NCBI RefSeq assembly: GCF_009193255.1
Contig: NZ_WACG01000007.1
Coordinates: 62,001 to 126,000, forward strand
Direction: 5' to 3'
Source of the DNA: Arthrobacter koreensis
GTDB lineage: Bacteria > Actinomycetota > Actinomycetes > Actinomycetales > Micrococcaceae
Length of the DNA stretch: 64,000 nt
In this document: in pieces, positions 27,421-35,815 of the stretch
How the letters are laid out: every line of letters starts with the position of its first letter
Numbering within the stretch: the first letter of the stretch is position 1
Made by a program: the position numbers and the translations under genes
Notes under the pieces: model-generated
Database searches by the model: none
What the model was told of the DNA's origin: nothing
Seen by the model: the letters and a program-made list of their open reading frames with translations, nothing else

Positions 27421-28260
27421 ATGGCAACGGCGAACAGTAACGAGCAGACGGAGGCAGAGCCGATGAACAGCTCCGCAAGCACCAGGACCCAGCGGGCTAA
27501 CGGGAGCTCCTCCCTCGCTGGACTGACCAAGGTGATGGCGCGGCTGCTGCCCCGCCAGGTCAGCGACGAACTGTCCCTGGCCCTGGCCGAGATGAAGCAG
27601 AAGGGCATCAAGGCCGGTGTCGCCGCCGCCTTCGTCGTCGTCGCCCTTCTCTTCCTGGCTGCGCTCGGCGTCGCCCTGATCTCCGCGGCCATCCTGGGAC
27701 TCGCCACCGTCATGCCGGCGTGGCTCGCCGCACTGCTCGTCGCTGCACTCTTCCTGGTGATCGCCGCGGTTGCCGCCCTGGTGGGAATCAACCGGTTCAA
27801 GAAGACCATGCCGCTGCTCCCGGAGGATGCCCTCCGCGGTATCCGCTATGATCTTGGCGTCCTCAAGGAAGGACGCAGCTTCGATCCCGCAACCCTGGAC
27901 GCGCCGAAGAAGCCCAAGGAGCAGAAGCCTGAAGAAGGCAAACAGGACAAGCCCGAGGACGCCGTGCAGAAGCCGACCCCCGAGGAACTGCGGATCCGGC
28001 TGCGGCAGCGCCGCGAGCACATTGCCGCCGTCCGCGACGGCCTGGGCGAGAAGACGGACGTCAAGAAGCAGATGGCGGACCTCAAGGCACGCCGCGCTGC
28101 AGACCGCAGGAACGGCACCGCCGGCTCCGGCGCCCAGCAGGGCGAGGGCATGGCGGACGAGGTCGGTGCCATGTTCCGCGAACGCAAGCAGCCCCTCGCG
28201 GTTCTGGGCGCCTCCCTCCTGGCCATGGGGATCCTGCTGCGCAGGCTCCTGCGAAAATAG
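27421..28260 (+). CDS. Actinobacterial Holin-X-type membrane protein
   Basis: A 279-residue protein. The N-terminal half (about 35-145) has the Actinobacterial Holin-X pattern: LLPRQVSDELSLALAEMKQKGIKAGVAAAFVVVALLFLAALGVALISAAILGLA with a second helix pair up to residue 120. The rest is a charged Lys/Glu/Arg region with a final membrane helix (AVLGASLLAMGILLRRLLRK). Despite the name, proteins of this family are encoded in ordinary actinobacterial chromosomes and no phage genes are near. The ATG follows TAATTT by 6 nt. An internal ATG at 27463 with a GGAGG site is an alternative start. Confidence 0.82.
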   Translation: MATANSNEQTEAEPMNSSASTRTQRANGSSSLAGLTKVMARLLPRQVSDELSLALAEMKQKGIKAGVAAAFVVVALLFLAALGVALISAAILGLATVMPAWLAALLVAALFLVIAAVAALVGINRFKKTMPLLPEDALRGIRYDLGVLKEGRSFDPATLDAPKKPKEQKPEEGKQDKPEDAVQKPTPEELRIRLRQRREHIAAVRDGLGEKTDVKKQMADLKARRAADRRNGTAGSGAQQGEGMADEVGAMFRERKQPLAVLGASLLAMGILLRRLLRK

Positions 28261-28293
28261 CGCCTTGAACAGGAAGGCAGAAGGAGTTCGGCA

Positions 28294-28923
28294 GTGATCA
28301 GGCTCATCGGCGCCGGAACACGACCGGGCCGGGGTGAGCGGGTCCTTGATACCTTCTGGACAATTCCCAACCTGATCACCATCCTGCGGTTCCTCGGCGT
28401 ACCGCTGTTCGTCTGGCTGATCATCCGGGATGACTACGGGGCAGCGTTCATCACCCTGGTCCTCGTGGGCTCCACGGACTGGGTGGACGGCTACCTGGCG
28501 CGGCGCCTGGACCAGGTGTCGGCGACCGGGAAGTGGCTGGATCCCGTAGCGGACCGTCTCGCCCTGATCATTGTGGCGACGGTGTTCGTCGTAGACCGGA
28601 TCGCGCCGAGCTGGTTTATCTGGGCGATCGTCATTCCGGACCTCATCCTGATCATCAATTCGCTGATCCTGTTCCGCGGCAGTCCAAACCTCCCGGTGAG
28701 CAACATCGGCAAGATCCGCACGGCACTGCTGCTGGTGGGTGCCCCCATGCTGCTGCTCCACAAGGTGCCCGGCTTCGACTACGAGTGGCTGGCCATCGCC
28801 GGGAACTCCGTGCTGGTCCTTGGCTGCATCGGCCATGTTGCAGCCTTTGCCGGCTATCTGCGGGCTTCCTGGCACAAGCACCGGAGGCAGCTCGAAGCAG
28901 CAGGCGAAGCCCATGGTTCCTAG
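28294..28923 (+). CDS. CDP-alcohol phosphatidyltransferase
   Basis: A 209-residue membrane enzyme that joins a CDP-activated lipid with an alcohol headgroup. The full family motif D-G-x2-A-R-x8-G-x3-D-x3-D is present in DGYLARRLDQVSATGKWLDPVADRL (about residues 65-90), so it should be active. Five or six hydrophobic segments are visible. The family includes phosphatidylglycerophosphate and cardiolipin-type synthases and this one cannot be placed further. GTG start with AGGAG 7 nt upstream. It is probably an operon with the holin-like gene before and the transporter after. Confidence 0.9.
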   Translation: MIRLIGAGTRPGRGERVLDTFWTIPNLITILRFLGVPLFVWLIIRDDYGAAFITLVLVGSTDWVDGYLARRLDQVSATGKWLDPVADRLALIIVATVFVVDRIAPSWFIWAIVIPDLILIINSLILFRGSPNLPVSNIGKIRTALLLVGAPMLLLHKVPGFDYEWLAIAGNSVLVLGCIGHVAAFAGYLRASWHKHRRQLEAAGEAHGS

Positions 28924-28941
28924 GCACGGACCGGGGGAACC

Positions 28942-29874
28942 ATGACCGCCGTCGCAATTGCCTGTGCCCTTGCCAGCGCCGTCTTCCTCGCCTTTGGTGC
29001 CCAGCGCCAGGGAAGCGCGGTCAGCGCAGACACCGGCGGACTCAGCCTGAGTTCCGCCGGACTCGGCCGGCTGCTGCGCAACCCGCGCTGGCTCTTCGGC
29101 CTGCTCCTGCTGGGGACAGGTACTGCCCTGAACGTTGCGGCACTCGCGATGGCGCCGCTCACCGTGGTCCAGCCCATCGGTTCGCTTGCGCTGGTGATCA
29201 CCACGATCGTGAACTCACGGGACCAGGGCCTGCGCCTGAACCGGGTGACGGTCGTGTCCATCGTCGCCTGCGTCGTAGGCAGCATGCTCTTCGTGCTTCT
29301 CGCCGTCGGGGCCACCCGGACCGAACAGGTGGTGGAACCCCGGCAGGAAATCGTGATCGTTCTGATCCTCGCCGTCGTTGTGGCGTTCTTCGGCCTGCTG
29401 AACCTGCTGTTCGGCAAACGGCTGGGTGCAATAGCGCATATCCTTGGCGCCGGCATCCTCTTTGGCTTCGTCGCGGTGCTGACCAAGACCATCGCCGCGG
29501 ACCTCCTGGATCCCAACGGCCGTTTCCTGCTGAACGTGCCCTGGTACACCATCGTGGGGATCGCCGTCGCCGGCGGGCTGGGTGCCTGGTTTGTGCAGAG
29601 TGCTTATTCCAGCGGTCCGCCGGACCTGGTAATCGCGGGACTGACGGTTATCGACCCGATGGTGGGCATCGCCATCGGAATCGGCGTGCTCAACGAACTG
29701 CGGCCGGATGTCCCCGCCGTACTGGGCGTCGCCATGGGTGTCTGCGCCGTGATTGCTATTGTGGGGGTGGTCGCTTTGTCCCGCTACCATCCGGACGTCA
29801 TCAAGCGCCGGGAAATGAACAAGCGGCGGCAGAAGCCCGCGTCCACCCGGACCGGGGCCACCCGCAAGCCCTGA
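28942..29874 (+). CDS. DMT-superfamily (NIPA/EamA-like) transporter
   Basis: A 310-residue membrane protein with nine or ten helices in an EamA-like arrangement: ALASAVFLAFGAQRQGSAV, ALAMAPLTVVQPIGSLALVITTIVNSR and later GLTVIDPMVGIAIGIGVLNE. The motif VVQPIGSLAL and the helix spacing resemble NIPA-type cation transporters, but substrate is unknown. A basic Lys/Arg tail ends the protein. It starts 18 bp after the phosphatidyltransferase gene. Confidence 0.82.
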   Translation: MTAVAIACALASAVFLAFGAQRQGSAVSADTGGLSLSSAGLGRLLRNPRWLFGLLLLGTGTALNVAALAMAPLTVVQPIGSLALVITTIVNSRDQGLRLNRVTVVSIVACVVGSMLFVLLAVGATRTEQVVEPRQEIVIVLILAVVVAFFGLLNLLFGKRLGAIAHILGAGILFGFVAVLTKTIAADLLDPNGRFLLNVPWYTIVGIAVAGGLGAWFVQSAYSSGPPDLVIAGLTVIDPMVGIAIGIGVLNELRPDVPAVLGVAMGVCAVIAIVGVVALSRYHPDVIKRREMNKRRQKPASTRTGATRKP

Positions 29875-29919
29875 TACCGTACGGCCCGACCGCCACAACA
29901 CCAATAGAGGACTTTTTAC

Positions 29920-31104
29920 GTGACCGAGGAACCGGCAGACAAACCGCTGACCATCCTGATCGCCTGCGACACCTACCCGCCGCACCTCAACGGCGCAGCC
30001 CAGTTCGGCTTCCGCCTGGCGCAGGGCATGCACGGACGGGGACACAATGTGCACGTCCTGGCTCCGAGCCCGGACAGCGGGCCCGCGCATTCCGAGACCG
30101 ACGGACCTTGGACAGTGCACCGCCTCCGCTCGCACGGAGTGCCGACCCATGACTACTGGCGGATCTGCCTCCCGTGGGAAATCAAGAAGCACATCTCCAT
30201 GCTGCTGGACAAAGTGAAGCCCGACGTCGTGCACATCCAGTGCCATTACATGGTGGGGGAGTACACCCTCTACGCTGCGCGCAAGCGCGGGATCCGGGTG
30301 GTGGCCACCAACCACTTCATGCCGGAAAACCTGGACCCGTTCCTGCCCTTCCCCAAATGGTTTAAGCGCATTGTCGCCAGGAACTCGTGGCGGGACATGG
30401 GCAAGGTCATGGGAAGGGCCGCTGTCGTGACGACGCCGACCCCGCTGGCTGCCAAGGCCATGGTGGAGCACGCGCGCCTGACGGACGTTCTGCCGCTCTC
30501 CAACGGAATCGACGCGTCAACCTATGAACTCCGTGCCGGCGAATCCGTCGACCGACCGGACCACCCCACCGTGCTGTTCGTGGGCCGGCTGGCCGAGGAG
30601 AAGCACGTCGACGTGCTGATCAACGCCGTAGCCAAGACGCCGCGCGAACTGAATGTGCACGCCGAGATCGTCGGCGGCGGTGAGGTTAAGCCCGCCCTCA
30701 TTGCGCTGGCCAAGCAGCTGGGCATTGAAGACCGTGTTCAGTTCCGCGGGCTGGTCAACGACGAGGAACTGCGCCAGGCCTACCTCCGCGCGGATATCTT
30801 CTGCATGCCCGGTACTGCCGAACTGCAGTCGCTGGTGACCCTCGAAGCAATGTCCGCGTCCACTCCCGTACTGCTCGCCAACGCCATGGCGCTGCCGCAC
30901 CTGGTGGAACAGGGCCGGAACGGGTTCCTGTTCGAGCCCGGAGACAGTACCGAAGTTGCCGGCCGCATCACCGAAATCCTGCAGCTGCCCGAGGATGAGC
31001 GGCTGAAAATGGGCCAGCACAGCCGCAGCATGGTTGATGCACACAGCCTCGAAGGCACCCTGGCCACCTTCGAGAAGCTCTACCGGACGGACAGCACCGC
31101 CTAG
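29920..31104 (+). CDS. GT4-family glycosyltransferase
   Basis: A 394-residue GT-B retaining glycosyltransferase. The N-terminal Rossmann half starts LTILIACDTYPPHLNGAAQFGFRLAQGMHGRGHNVHVLAPSP and carries KPDVVHIQCHYMVGEY. The C-terminal half has VLFVGRLAEEKHVDVLI and the EX7E-type nucleotide-sugar site in AELQSLVTLEAMSASTPVLLA. Acceptor and donor are unknown. Actinobacterial homologues act on phosphoinositol mannosides, mycothiol or wall polymers. GTG start with AGAGGA upstream. Its 3' hairpin terminates the unit that began at 27421. Confidence 0.9.
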   Translation: MTEEPADKPLTILIACDTYPPHLNGAAQFGFRLAQGMHGRGHNVHVLAPSPDSGPAHSETDGPWTVHRLRSHGVPTHDYWRICLPWEIKKHISMLLDKVKPDVVHIQCHYMVGEYTLYAARKRGIRVVATNHFMPENLDPFLPFPKWFKRIVARNSWRDMGKVMGRAAVVTTPTPLAAKAMVEHARLTDVLPLSNGIDASTYELRAGESVDRPDHPTVLFVGRLAEEKHVDVLINAVAKTPRELNVHAEIVGGGEVKPALIALAKQLGIEDRVQFRGLVNDEELRQAYLRADIFCMPGTAELQSLVTLEAMSASTPVLLANAMALPHLVEQGRNGFLFEPGDSTEVAGRITEILQLPEDERLKMGQHSRSMVDAHSLEGTLATFEKLYRTDSTA

Positions 31105-31114
31105 CCTCGCCGCA

Positions 31115-31145
31115 CCCCGGGCACCGCCTGATTCGGTGCCCGGGG
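31115..31145 (+). terminator. Hairpin terminator after GT4 gene
   Basis: Perfect 11-bp stem CCCCGGGCACC/GGTGCCCGGGG, 9-nt loop, no strong T-run. It lies just before the tRNA. Confidence 0.55.
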
Positions 31146-31196
31146 CCGCAGCCGATTAGGATGTTCCTACTGCCTGTCAGGACACTGGCAGTACGC

Positions 31197-31270
31197 GGGG
31201 CTGTAGCTCAGCCGGTCAGAGCAGCGGACTCATAATCCGTGGGTCGTGGGTTCAAGCCCCACCAGCCCTA
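31197..31270 (+). tRNA. tRNA with CAT anticodon (Met, or Ile2 if lysidinylated)
   Basis: A 74-nt cloverleaf: acceptor GGGGCTG/CAGCCCT (one G-U pair), D-arm AGCTCAGCCGGTCAGAGC, anticodon loop CTCATAA, T-arm GTGGGTTCAAGCCCCAC. No encoded CCA. The acceptor begins G1-U72 pairing and is not the initiator type (no C1-A72 mismatch). Elongator Met and k2C-Ile tRNAs share this anticodon and I cannot separate them safely. Confidence 0.9.
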
Positions 31271-31313
31271 CCCGCACGGCGCGCCATCTGCCATTCCGGC
31301 GGGTGCAGCGTAC

Positions 31314-31347
31314 AACACCCCGGTCTTCGGACCGGGGTGTTTTTTGT
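31314..31347 (+). terminator. Rho-independent terminator after tRNA
   Basis: Stem AACACCCCGGTC/GACCGGGGTGTT with a TTCG tetraloop and a run of six T. The cleanest intrinsic terminator in the window. Confidence 0.9.
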
Positions 31348-31401
31348 TTGGTCCTGCAGGGAGTCGCCGTACGTGCCCGGCAAACTGTCCAGCCCGGGGG
31401 A

Positions 31402-31430
31402 TTGTGCCCGATGTTACTCACGGGTAACAT
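31402..31430 (+). promoter_or_regulatory. Promoter with overlapping operator before acyl-CoA dehydrogenase
   Basis: TTGTGC at 31402-31407 and TAACAT at 31425-31430 are spaced by exactly 17 bp. A perfect inverted repeat, ATGTTAC-TCACGG-GTAACAT (31411-31430), covers the -10. This is a classic repressor layout, and the GTTAC/GTAAC arms resemble TetR-family operators of acyl-CoA metabolism in actinobacteria. Confidence 0.6.
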
Positions 31431-31484
31431 AAGGGGCAGCCGGCTTCACGGCCCGGATCGAACTGGATCAGCGAAGGACATTCC

Positions 31485-32669
31485 ATGGCAACTATCGACG
31501 TCGATAACCTCCCCTACGCGGACGGCGACTTCTACGCATTCGAAGACCTGCTCAGCGACAAGGAGCGCGACCGCCTTCACGAGATCCGTTCCTGGCTGGC
31601 GGCCGAGGTCAAGCCGTATGCCAATGACTGGTGGAACGCCGGCACCTTCCCCACCCACATGATTCCCAAGCTTGCCGAGCTGGATGTTGTGTCCCCGGTC
31701 TATCGCCAGGGCTACTCCAACCTTTTCGCCGGGCTTTGCCACGCTGAATTCACCCGCGCCGATACCTCCTTTGCCACCTTCATGGGCGTGCATGACGGCC
31801 TGTTTACCGGATCGATCGAAGCCCTGGCCTCCGAAGAGCAGAAGGAAGCCTGGCTGCCGGACATCTACTCCCTGAAGAAGATCGGCGCCTTTGGCCTGAC
31901 CGAACCGCTCGGCGGTTCGGACGTTGCCGGCGGAACCCGCACCACTGCCCGCCGCGAAGGGGACAACTGGATCCTCAACGGCGCCAAGCGCTGGATCGGC
32001 AACGCCACCTTCTCAGACTGGGTTGTCATCTACGCCCGCGACGAAGCGGACAACCAGGTCAAGGGGTTCCTCGTGGACACCAAGACCCAGGGCTACACCG
32101 CCACCAAGATCGAGAACAAGATCGCCCTGCGCACCGTGCAGAACGCGGACATTGTGCTGGACAACGTGGTGGTCAGCGACGACTACCACCTCAAGGGTGC
32201 CAACAGCTTCCGGGACACCAACAAGGTCCTGAAGGTCACGCGCCTGGCCGTTGCCTGGCAGGCTGTGGGCCAGCAGATGGCAGCGTTCGACGTTGCCCGC
32301 CGCTACGCCGTCGAACGCCAGCAGTTCGGCAAGCCCCTGGCGTCCTTCCAGCTGGTGCAGGAACAGCTGGTGCAGATCCTCGGAAACACCGTCAGCTCAA
32401 TGGGCATGATGGTCCGGCTGGCACAGCTCGAGGATGAGGGCCGCGCCAAGGACGAGCAGTCAGCCCTGGCGAAGGCCTTCACCACCGCCCGGATGCGCGA
32501 ATCGGTTGCGCTGGGCCGCAGCATCCTGGGCGGCAACGGAATCGTTACCGACTACGGAATGGCCAAGGTCTTCGCAGACGCCGAGGCCATCTACTCCTAC
32601 GAGGGCACCTATGAGATCAACACCCTGGTGACCGGCCGTGCCATTACCGGAATCGCTGCCTTCGTCTAG
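31485..32669 (+). CDS. Acyl-CoA dehydrogenase (glutaryl-CoA dehydrogenase-like)
   Basis: A 394-residue FAD enzyme. AFGLTEPLGGSDVAGGTRTTARREGDNWILNGAKRWIGNATFSDWVVIYAR is the FAD/substrate block. GILGGNGI-like and the C-terminal YEGTYEINTLVTGRAITGIAAF closely match glutaryl-CoA dehydrogenases (catalytic Glu within YEGT). Glutaryl-CoA dehydrogenase acts in lysine/tryptophan breakdown, giving crotonyl-CoA. The gene stands alone behind a promoter with an operator. Its last 210 bp are also the coding strand complement of the M23 peptidase's C-terminus. Confidence 0.9.
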   Translation: MATIDVDNLPYADGDFYAFEDLLSDKERDRLHEIRSWLAAEVKPYANDWWNAGTFPTHMIPKLAELDVVSPVYRQGYSNLFAGLCHAEFTRADTSFATFMGVHDGLFTGSIEALASEEQKEAWLPDIYSLKKIGAFGLTEPLGGSDVAGGTRTTARREGDNWILNGAKRWIGNATFSDWVVIYARDEADNQVKGFLVDTKTQGYTATKIENKIALRTVQNADIVLDNVVVSDDYHLKGANSFRDTNKVLKVTRLAVAWQAVGQQMAAFDVARRYAVERQQFGKPLASFQLVQEQLVQILGNTVSSMGMMVRLAQLEDEGRAKDEQSALAKAFTTARMRESVALGRSILGGNGIVTDYGMAKVFADAEAIYSYEGTYEINTLVTGRAITGIAAFV

Positions 32670-33323
32670 GCTCTCCAGCGGCCCGGCGCCCAGTGGGAGC
32701 AGGACGCTCGGACGCCGGTCCATGACGAAGGCCAGCGGGTCCACGTAGTCCCCGCCCAGCCGTACTCCCCAATGCAGGCAATTGCCGGGGCAGTGCGGCT
32801 GTCCGGTTTCACGCCCCGCAGCGCCGCGCTGCTCGAGCTCACCAAGACGCTGGCCGGGCAGGACCGGATCGCCGGGGGAGAGGATGCCCGCCACCGGTTC
32901 GAAGCTGCTGAGCAGGCCACCCCCGTGATCGACAGTCACGACGCCGCGGTCCACCACCCGCCCCGAGAAGCGGACCGTGCCGAAGGCGGGCGCCAGCACT
33001 GCGTCTCCCGGCGCGGCAGCCAGGTCAACGCCGCGGTGGCCGGGAAGCCAGCGCTGCGCAGGCTTGTCGAAGACCCGGAGAACGCGCGGCTCTGGGCGCA
33101 GGGGCCATTCCCACCCGGGAGCGGCTGGCGCAGGTTCGGCCCGGCTTGAATCGGCCACCGTCCACAGGCATGCCAGGGCCAGGACGGCGATCCATGCTGT
33201 GCCTGCACCTGCGCGGAGCCCGGTCCACCGGGTCTGCCCGGGCGCGGCGGGGGAAACCACGGGCGGCAGGTCAGGGGTCGGCAGGTCCGGGGCCGTCGAA
33301 TGTGCCGGAACGAAACACGTCAT
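32460..33323 (-). CDS. M23-family peptidase/murein hydrolase activator-like protein
   Basis: About 287 residues. A hydrophobic stretch at about residues 43-58 (AGTAWIAVLALACLWTV) suggests a signal anchor. A LytM/M23 domain follows: HRGVDLAAAPGDAVLAPAFGTVRFSGRVVDRGVVTVDHGGGLLSSFEPV...GQRLGELE...CLHWGVRLGGDYVDPLAF. The first zinc pair (H-x3-D) and the final H of HWG are present. In HxH enzymes HWG is LHW/LHF-G. It would act on peptidoglycan outside the membrane. The last 70 residues lie opposite the acyl-CoA dehydrogenase 3' end because the first stop is only at 32460. ATG 33323 is the best start. The region upstream to 33617 is open but unlike the family. Confidence 0.78.
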   Translation of the reverse strand: MTCFVPAHSTAPDLPTPDLPPVVSPAAPGQTRWTGLRAGAGTAWIAVLALACLWTVADSSRAEPAPAAPGWEWPLRPEPRVLRVFDKPAQRWLPGHRGVDLAAAPGDAVLAPAFGTVRFSGRVVDRGVVTVDHGGGLLSSFEPVAGILSPGDPVLPGQRLGELEQRGAAGRETGQPHCPGNCLHWGVRLGGDYVDPLAFVMDRRPSVLLPLGAGPLESLDEGSDSGNGTAGHQGVDLIGALVGVDGLGVCEDLGHSVVGNDSVAAQDAAAQRNRFAHPGGGEGLRQG

Positions 33324-33463
33324 GGGGCCAGTCCACTCCAGCAGCGGCTGGTACGGCGCCCGCGTACCCGAACGCGGGGACAAGATTTCTCCGGACCGGG
33401 GAAGATGCGTTGCTGGGGAGGAAAGCAGGCACAGCCGCGGGCCGAAGTGCTCCGGCGCTGTAG

Positions 33464-33805
33464 TACACTTGACGAAGCAGTTTGCTGCGCGCTGATCCTC
33501 CCTGCCCAACCGGGAAAGTCCCTCCTGCCGCCACAGGCGCACCGGAGAAGCAGGACGGATCAGGAGAACGCGCTTCATGCTGACTACGCGTGCCCCAACT
33601 ATCCACGTTTTCCGCAAGGAAAAACTGGGTGCGTTCCTGCGGTCCGGTGAACACCGGGATAGGGACGCACGCCACCGGCCTTTAACAGGCGCGAGGGCTG
33701 ATGGGCACCAGGAGCAACACCCGCCGGGTGCTGCTGATAACCGTCAATTGGCAGCTTATCCAAGCGTGCGCACAGCGCCGCACTGCTGCCGGAAGGAGTG
33801 ACGAC
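33464..33805 (+). promoter_or_regulatory. Long structured 5' leader of rpsB
   Basis: A -10-like TACACT at 33464-33469 would start a leader of about 330 nt. It contains hairpins, for example CCGGT-GAAC-ACCGG inside a GTGCGT/ACGCAC stem at about 33628-33670, and AGCAACACCC/GGGTGCTGCT at 33713-33735. S2 operons in other phyla are autoregulated through the leader. I cannot confirm a known family here. No gene is seen in this 480-bp stretch. Confidence 0.4.
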
Positions 33806-34681
33806 ATGCCCGTCGTTACCATGCGCCAGCTGCTCGACAGCGGCGTTCACTTTGGTCACCAGACCCGCCGTTGGAACCCGAAGATGAAGCGCTTCATCTT
33901 CACCGAGCGCAACGGCATCTACATCATTGACCTGCAGCAGTCGCTGTCCTACATCGACCGTGCATACGAGTTCGTCAAGGCCACCGTTGCCCACGGCGGA
34001 ACCGTCCTGTTCGTCGGCACCAAGAAGCAGGCGCAGGAAGCCATCGCAGAGCAGGCCACCCGCGTGGGCCAGCCCTACGTCAACCAGCGCTGGCTCGGCG
34101 GCATGCTGACCAACTTCCAGACCGTTGCCAAGCGTATCCAGCGCATGAAGGAACTCGAAGAGATCAACTTCGACGACGTTGCTTCCTCCGGCCACACCAA
34201 GAAGGAGCTGCTGCTCCTCAAGCGTGAACTGACCAAGCTGGAATCCAACCTGGGCGGCATCCGCAACCTGACCAAGGCTCCGTCCGTGGTTTGGATCGTG
34301 GACACCCAGAAGGAACACCTCGCAGTTGACGAGGCCAAGAAGCTGAACATCCCGGTTGTTGCCATCCTGGACAGCAACTGCGATCCGGACGACGTCGACT
34401 TCCCGATCCCGGGCAACGACGACGCCATCCGCTCCGTCAACCTGCTGACCCGCGTTATCGCCGACGCCGTTGCCGAGGGTTTGATCGCCCGCCACAACAA
34501 GTCCGGCAACACCGAAGCCCCGGCTGAGCCGCTGGCTGAGTGGGAGCGCGAACTGCTCGAAGGCGCAGCTGCCCCCGCCGCCGAAGAGGCTCCGGCCGCT
34601 GAAGCCGCTGCTGAGGCTCCGGCCGCTGAGGCTGCTCCGGAGGCTCCGGCCGCCGAAGCTCCCGCAGAAGAAGCAAAGTAA
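33806..34681 (+). CDS. rpsB: 30S ribosomal protein S2
   Basis: A 291-residue protein of the small subunit: [30 protein letters not shown] at the N-terminus, [29 protein letters not shown] and [29 protein letters not shown]. The last 45 residues form an Ala/Glu/Pro-rich tail (EAPAAEA repeats) as in many actinobacterial S2 proteins. A strong GGAAGGAG site precedes the ATG. tsf follows after two hairpins. Confidence 0.98.
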   Translation: MPVVTMRQLLDSGVHFGHQTRRWNPKMKRFIFTERNGIYIIDLQQSLSYIDRAYEFVKATVAHGGTVLFVGTKKQAQEAIAEQATRVGQPYVNQRWLGGMLTNFQTVAKRIQRMKELEEINFDDVASSGHTKKELLLLKRELTKLESNLGGIRNLTKAPSVVWIVDTQKEHLAVDEAKKLNIPVVAILDSNCDPDDVDFPIPGNDDAIRSVNLLTRVIADAVAEGLIARHNKSGNTEAPAEPLAEWERELLEGAAAPAAEEAPAAEAAAEAPAAEAAPEAPAAEAPAEEAK

Positions 34682-34694
34682 TTCGATTTCCACT

Positions 34695-34728
34695 GTGACG
34701 GCAGCTGCTTCCTAGCAGCTGCCGTCAC
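34695..34728 (+). terminator. Perfect hairpin 1 in rpsB-tsf gap
   Basis: A 15-bp stem GTGACGGCAGCTGCT/AGCAGCTGCCGTCAC with a TCCT loop. No T-run, so it may be an attenuator or an RNA-stability element instead of a full terminator. Confidence 0.65.
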
Positions 34729-34740
34729 GGAACCTTCGCC

Positions 34741-34774
34741 TGTGCGGCGGGCCGGAACCCCGGCCCGCCGCACA
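34741..34774 (+). terminator. Perfect hairpin 2 in rpsB-tsf gap
   Basis: A 15-bp stem TGTGCGGCGGGCCGG/CCGGCCCGCCGCACA with an AACC loop, 12 nt after the first hairpin. Together they probably reduce tsf expression relative to rpsB. Confidence 0.65.
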
Positions 34775-34820
34775 GCCGGAACTGCACCAATACTTTTATT
34801 ACGGGAGGACTGGAGTCCAA

Positions 34821-35660
34821 ATGGCGAACTACACCGCTGCTGATATCAAGGCTCTGCGCGAGCGCACCGGCGCCGGCATGATGGATGTGAAGAAGGCTCT
34901 CGACGAGGCCAACGGCGACGCCGACAAGGCCATGGAGCTCATCCGCATCAAGGGCCTCAAGGGCGCTACCAAGCGCGAAGGCCGTTCCACCGCCGAGGGC
35001 CTGGTTGCTGCCAAGGTCATCGATGGCACCGTTGGCGTGATGATCGAACTGAACTGCGAGACTGACTTCGTTGCCAAGTCCGCAAAGTTCATCGAACTCG
35101 CAGACCGCGTCCTGGCCGCAGCCGTGGAATCCGGCGCCGCTGACGCCGAGACCCTCCTGGCCTACGAGGTTGACGGCAAGCCGCTGTCCGAGGTTGTCGT
35201 CGAAGAAGGCGCGATCCTGGGCGAGAAGGTTGTTGTCCGCCGTGTTGCACGCGTTGAAGGCAAGACCGTCGACGCCTACCTGCACAAGACCTCAAAGGAC
35301 CTGCCTGCACAGGTTGGCGTTCTGTTCGCCGTCGACGGCGAAGGTGACGCAGCCTTCACCGCCGCCCACGATATCGCCGTGCACACCGCTGCCTACGCTC
35401 CCACCTACCTGACGCGCGACGAAGTTCCGTCCGACCTGGTTGAGAACGAGCGCCGCATTGCTGACGAAACCGCACGCGCCGAAGGCAAGCCCGAAGCTGC
35501 CCTGCCGAAGATCGTCGAAGGCCGCCTGACCGGCTTCTTCAAGGAGATCGTGCTGCTCGACCAGCCGTTCGCCAAGGATGCCAAGAAGACTGTTGCCACC
35601 GTCCTGAACGAAGCCGGCGTTCAGCCGACCGCCTTCGCCCGGTTCCGCGTCGGAGCCTAA
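34821..35660 (+). CDS. tsf: Elongation factor Ts
   Basis: A 279-residue nucleotide exchange factor for EF-Tu. The N-terminal UBA-like domain reads [34 protein letters not shown]. The core motif [19 protein letters not shown] and the C-terminal [22 protein letters not shown] follow. Full length for the family. ATG has GGGAGGAC upstream. It is in the usual rpsB-tsf-pyrH-frr order. Confidence 0.98.
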   Translation: MANYTAADIKALRERTGAGMMDVKKALDEANGDADKAMELIRIKGLKGATKREGRSTAEGLVAAKVIDGTVGVMIELNCETDFVAKSAKFIELADRVLAAAVESGAADAETLLAYEVDGKPLSEVVVEEGAILGEKVVVRRVARVEGKTVDAYLHKTSKDLPAQVGVLFAVDGEGDAAFTAAHDIAVHTAAYAPTYLTRDEVPSDLVENERRIADETARAEGKPEAALPKIVEGRLTGFFKEIVLLDQPFAKDAKKTVATVLNEAGVQPTAFARFRVGA

Positions 35661-35710
35661 GGTACCGAAACGGCGCGTACGCACAGCGAACGCGAAATGA
35701 TGGCATAGAG

Positions 35711-35742
35711 GGGGTGGCCACCGAAAGGTGGCCACCCCTTTT
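35711..35742 (+). terminator. Rho-independent terminator after tsf
   Basis: A 12-bp stem GGGGTGGCCACC/GGTGGCCACCCC with a GAAA tetraloop and four T. Confidence 0.88.
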
Positions 35743-35815
35743 GCCTGTCCAAATCCCCTTATTACCCTTGAACCAGCTGACACGTTCACTCACCAGCACT
35801 GCCCCGGGAGGCATC

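Noticed and set aside
27421-28260. Prophage suggested by the holin-like gene
   Set aside because: Actinobacterial Holin-X proteins are normal chromosomal genes and no lysin, terminase, integrase or structural gene is near.
31197-31270. Initiator tRNA-fMet
   Set aside because: The first acceptor pair is G-U and the anticodon stem lacks the three G-C pairs typical of initiators.
33577-33805. Small genes in the rpsB leader
   Set aside because: Short open frames there lack ribosome sites and family similarity. The region is better explained as a structured leader.
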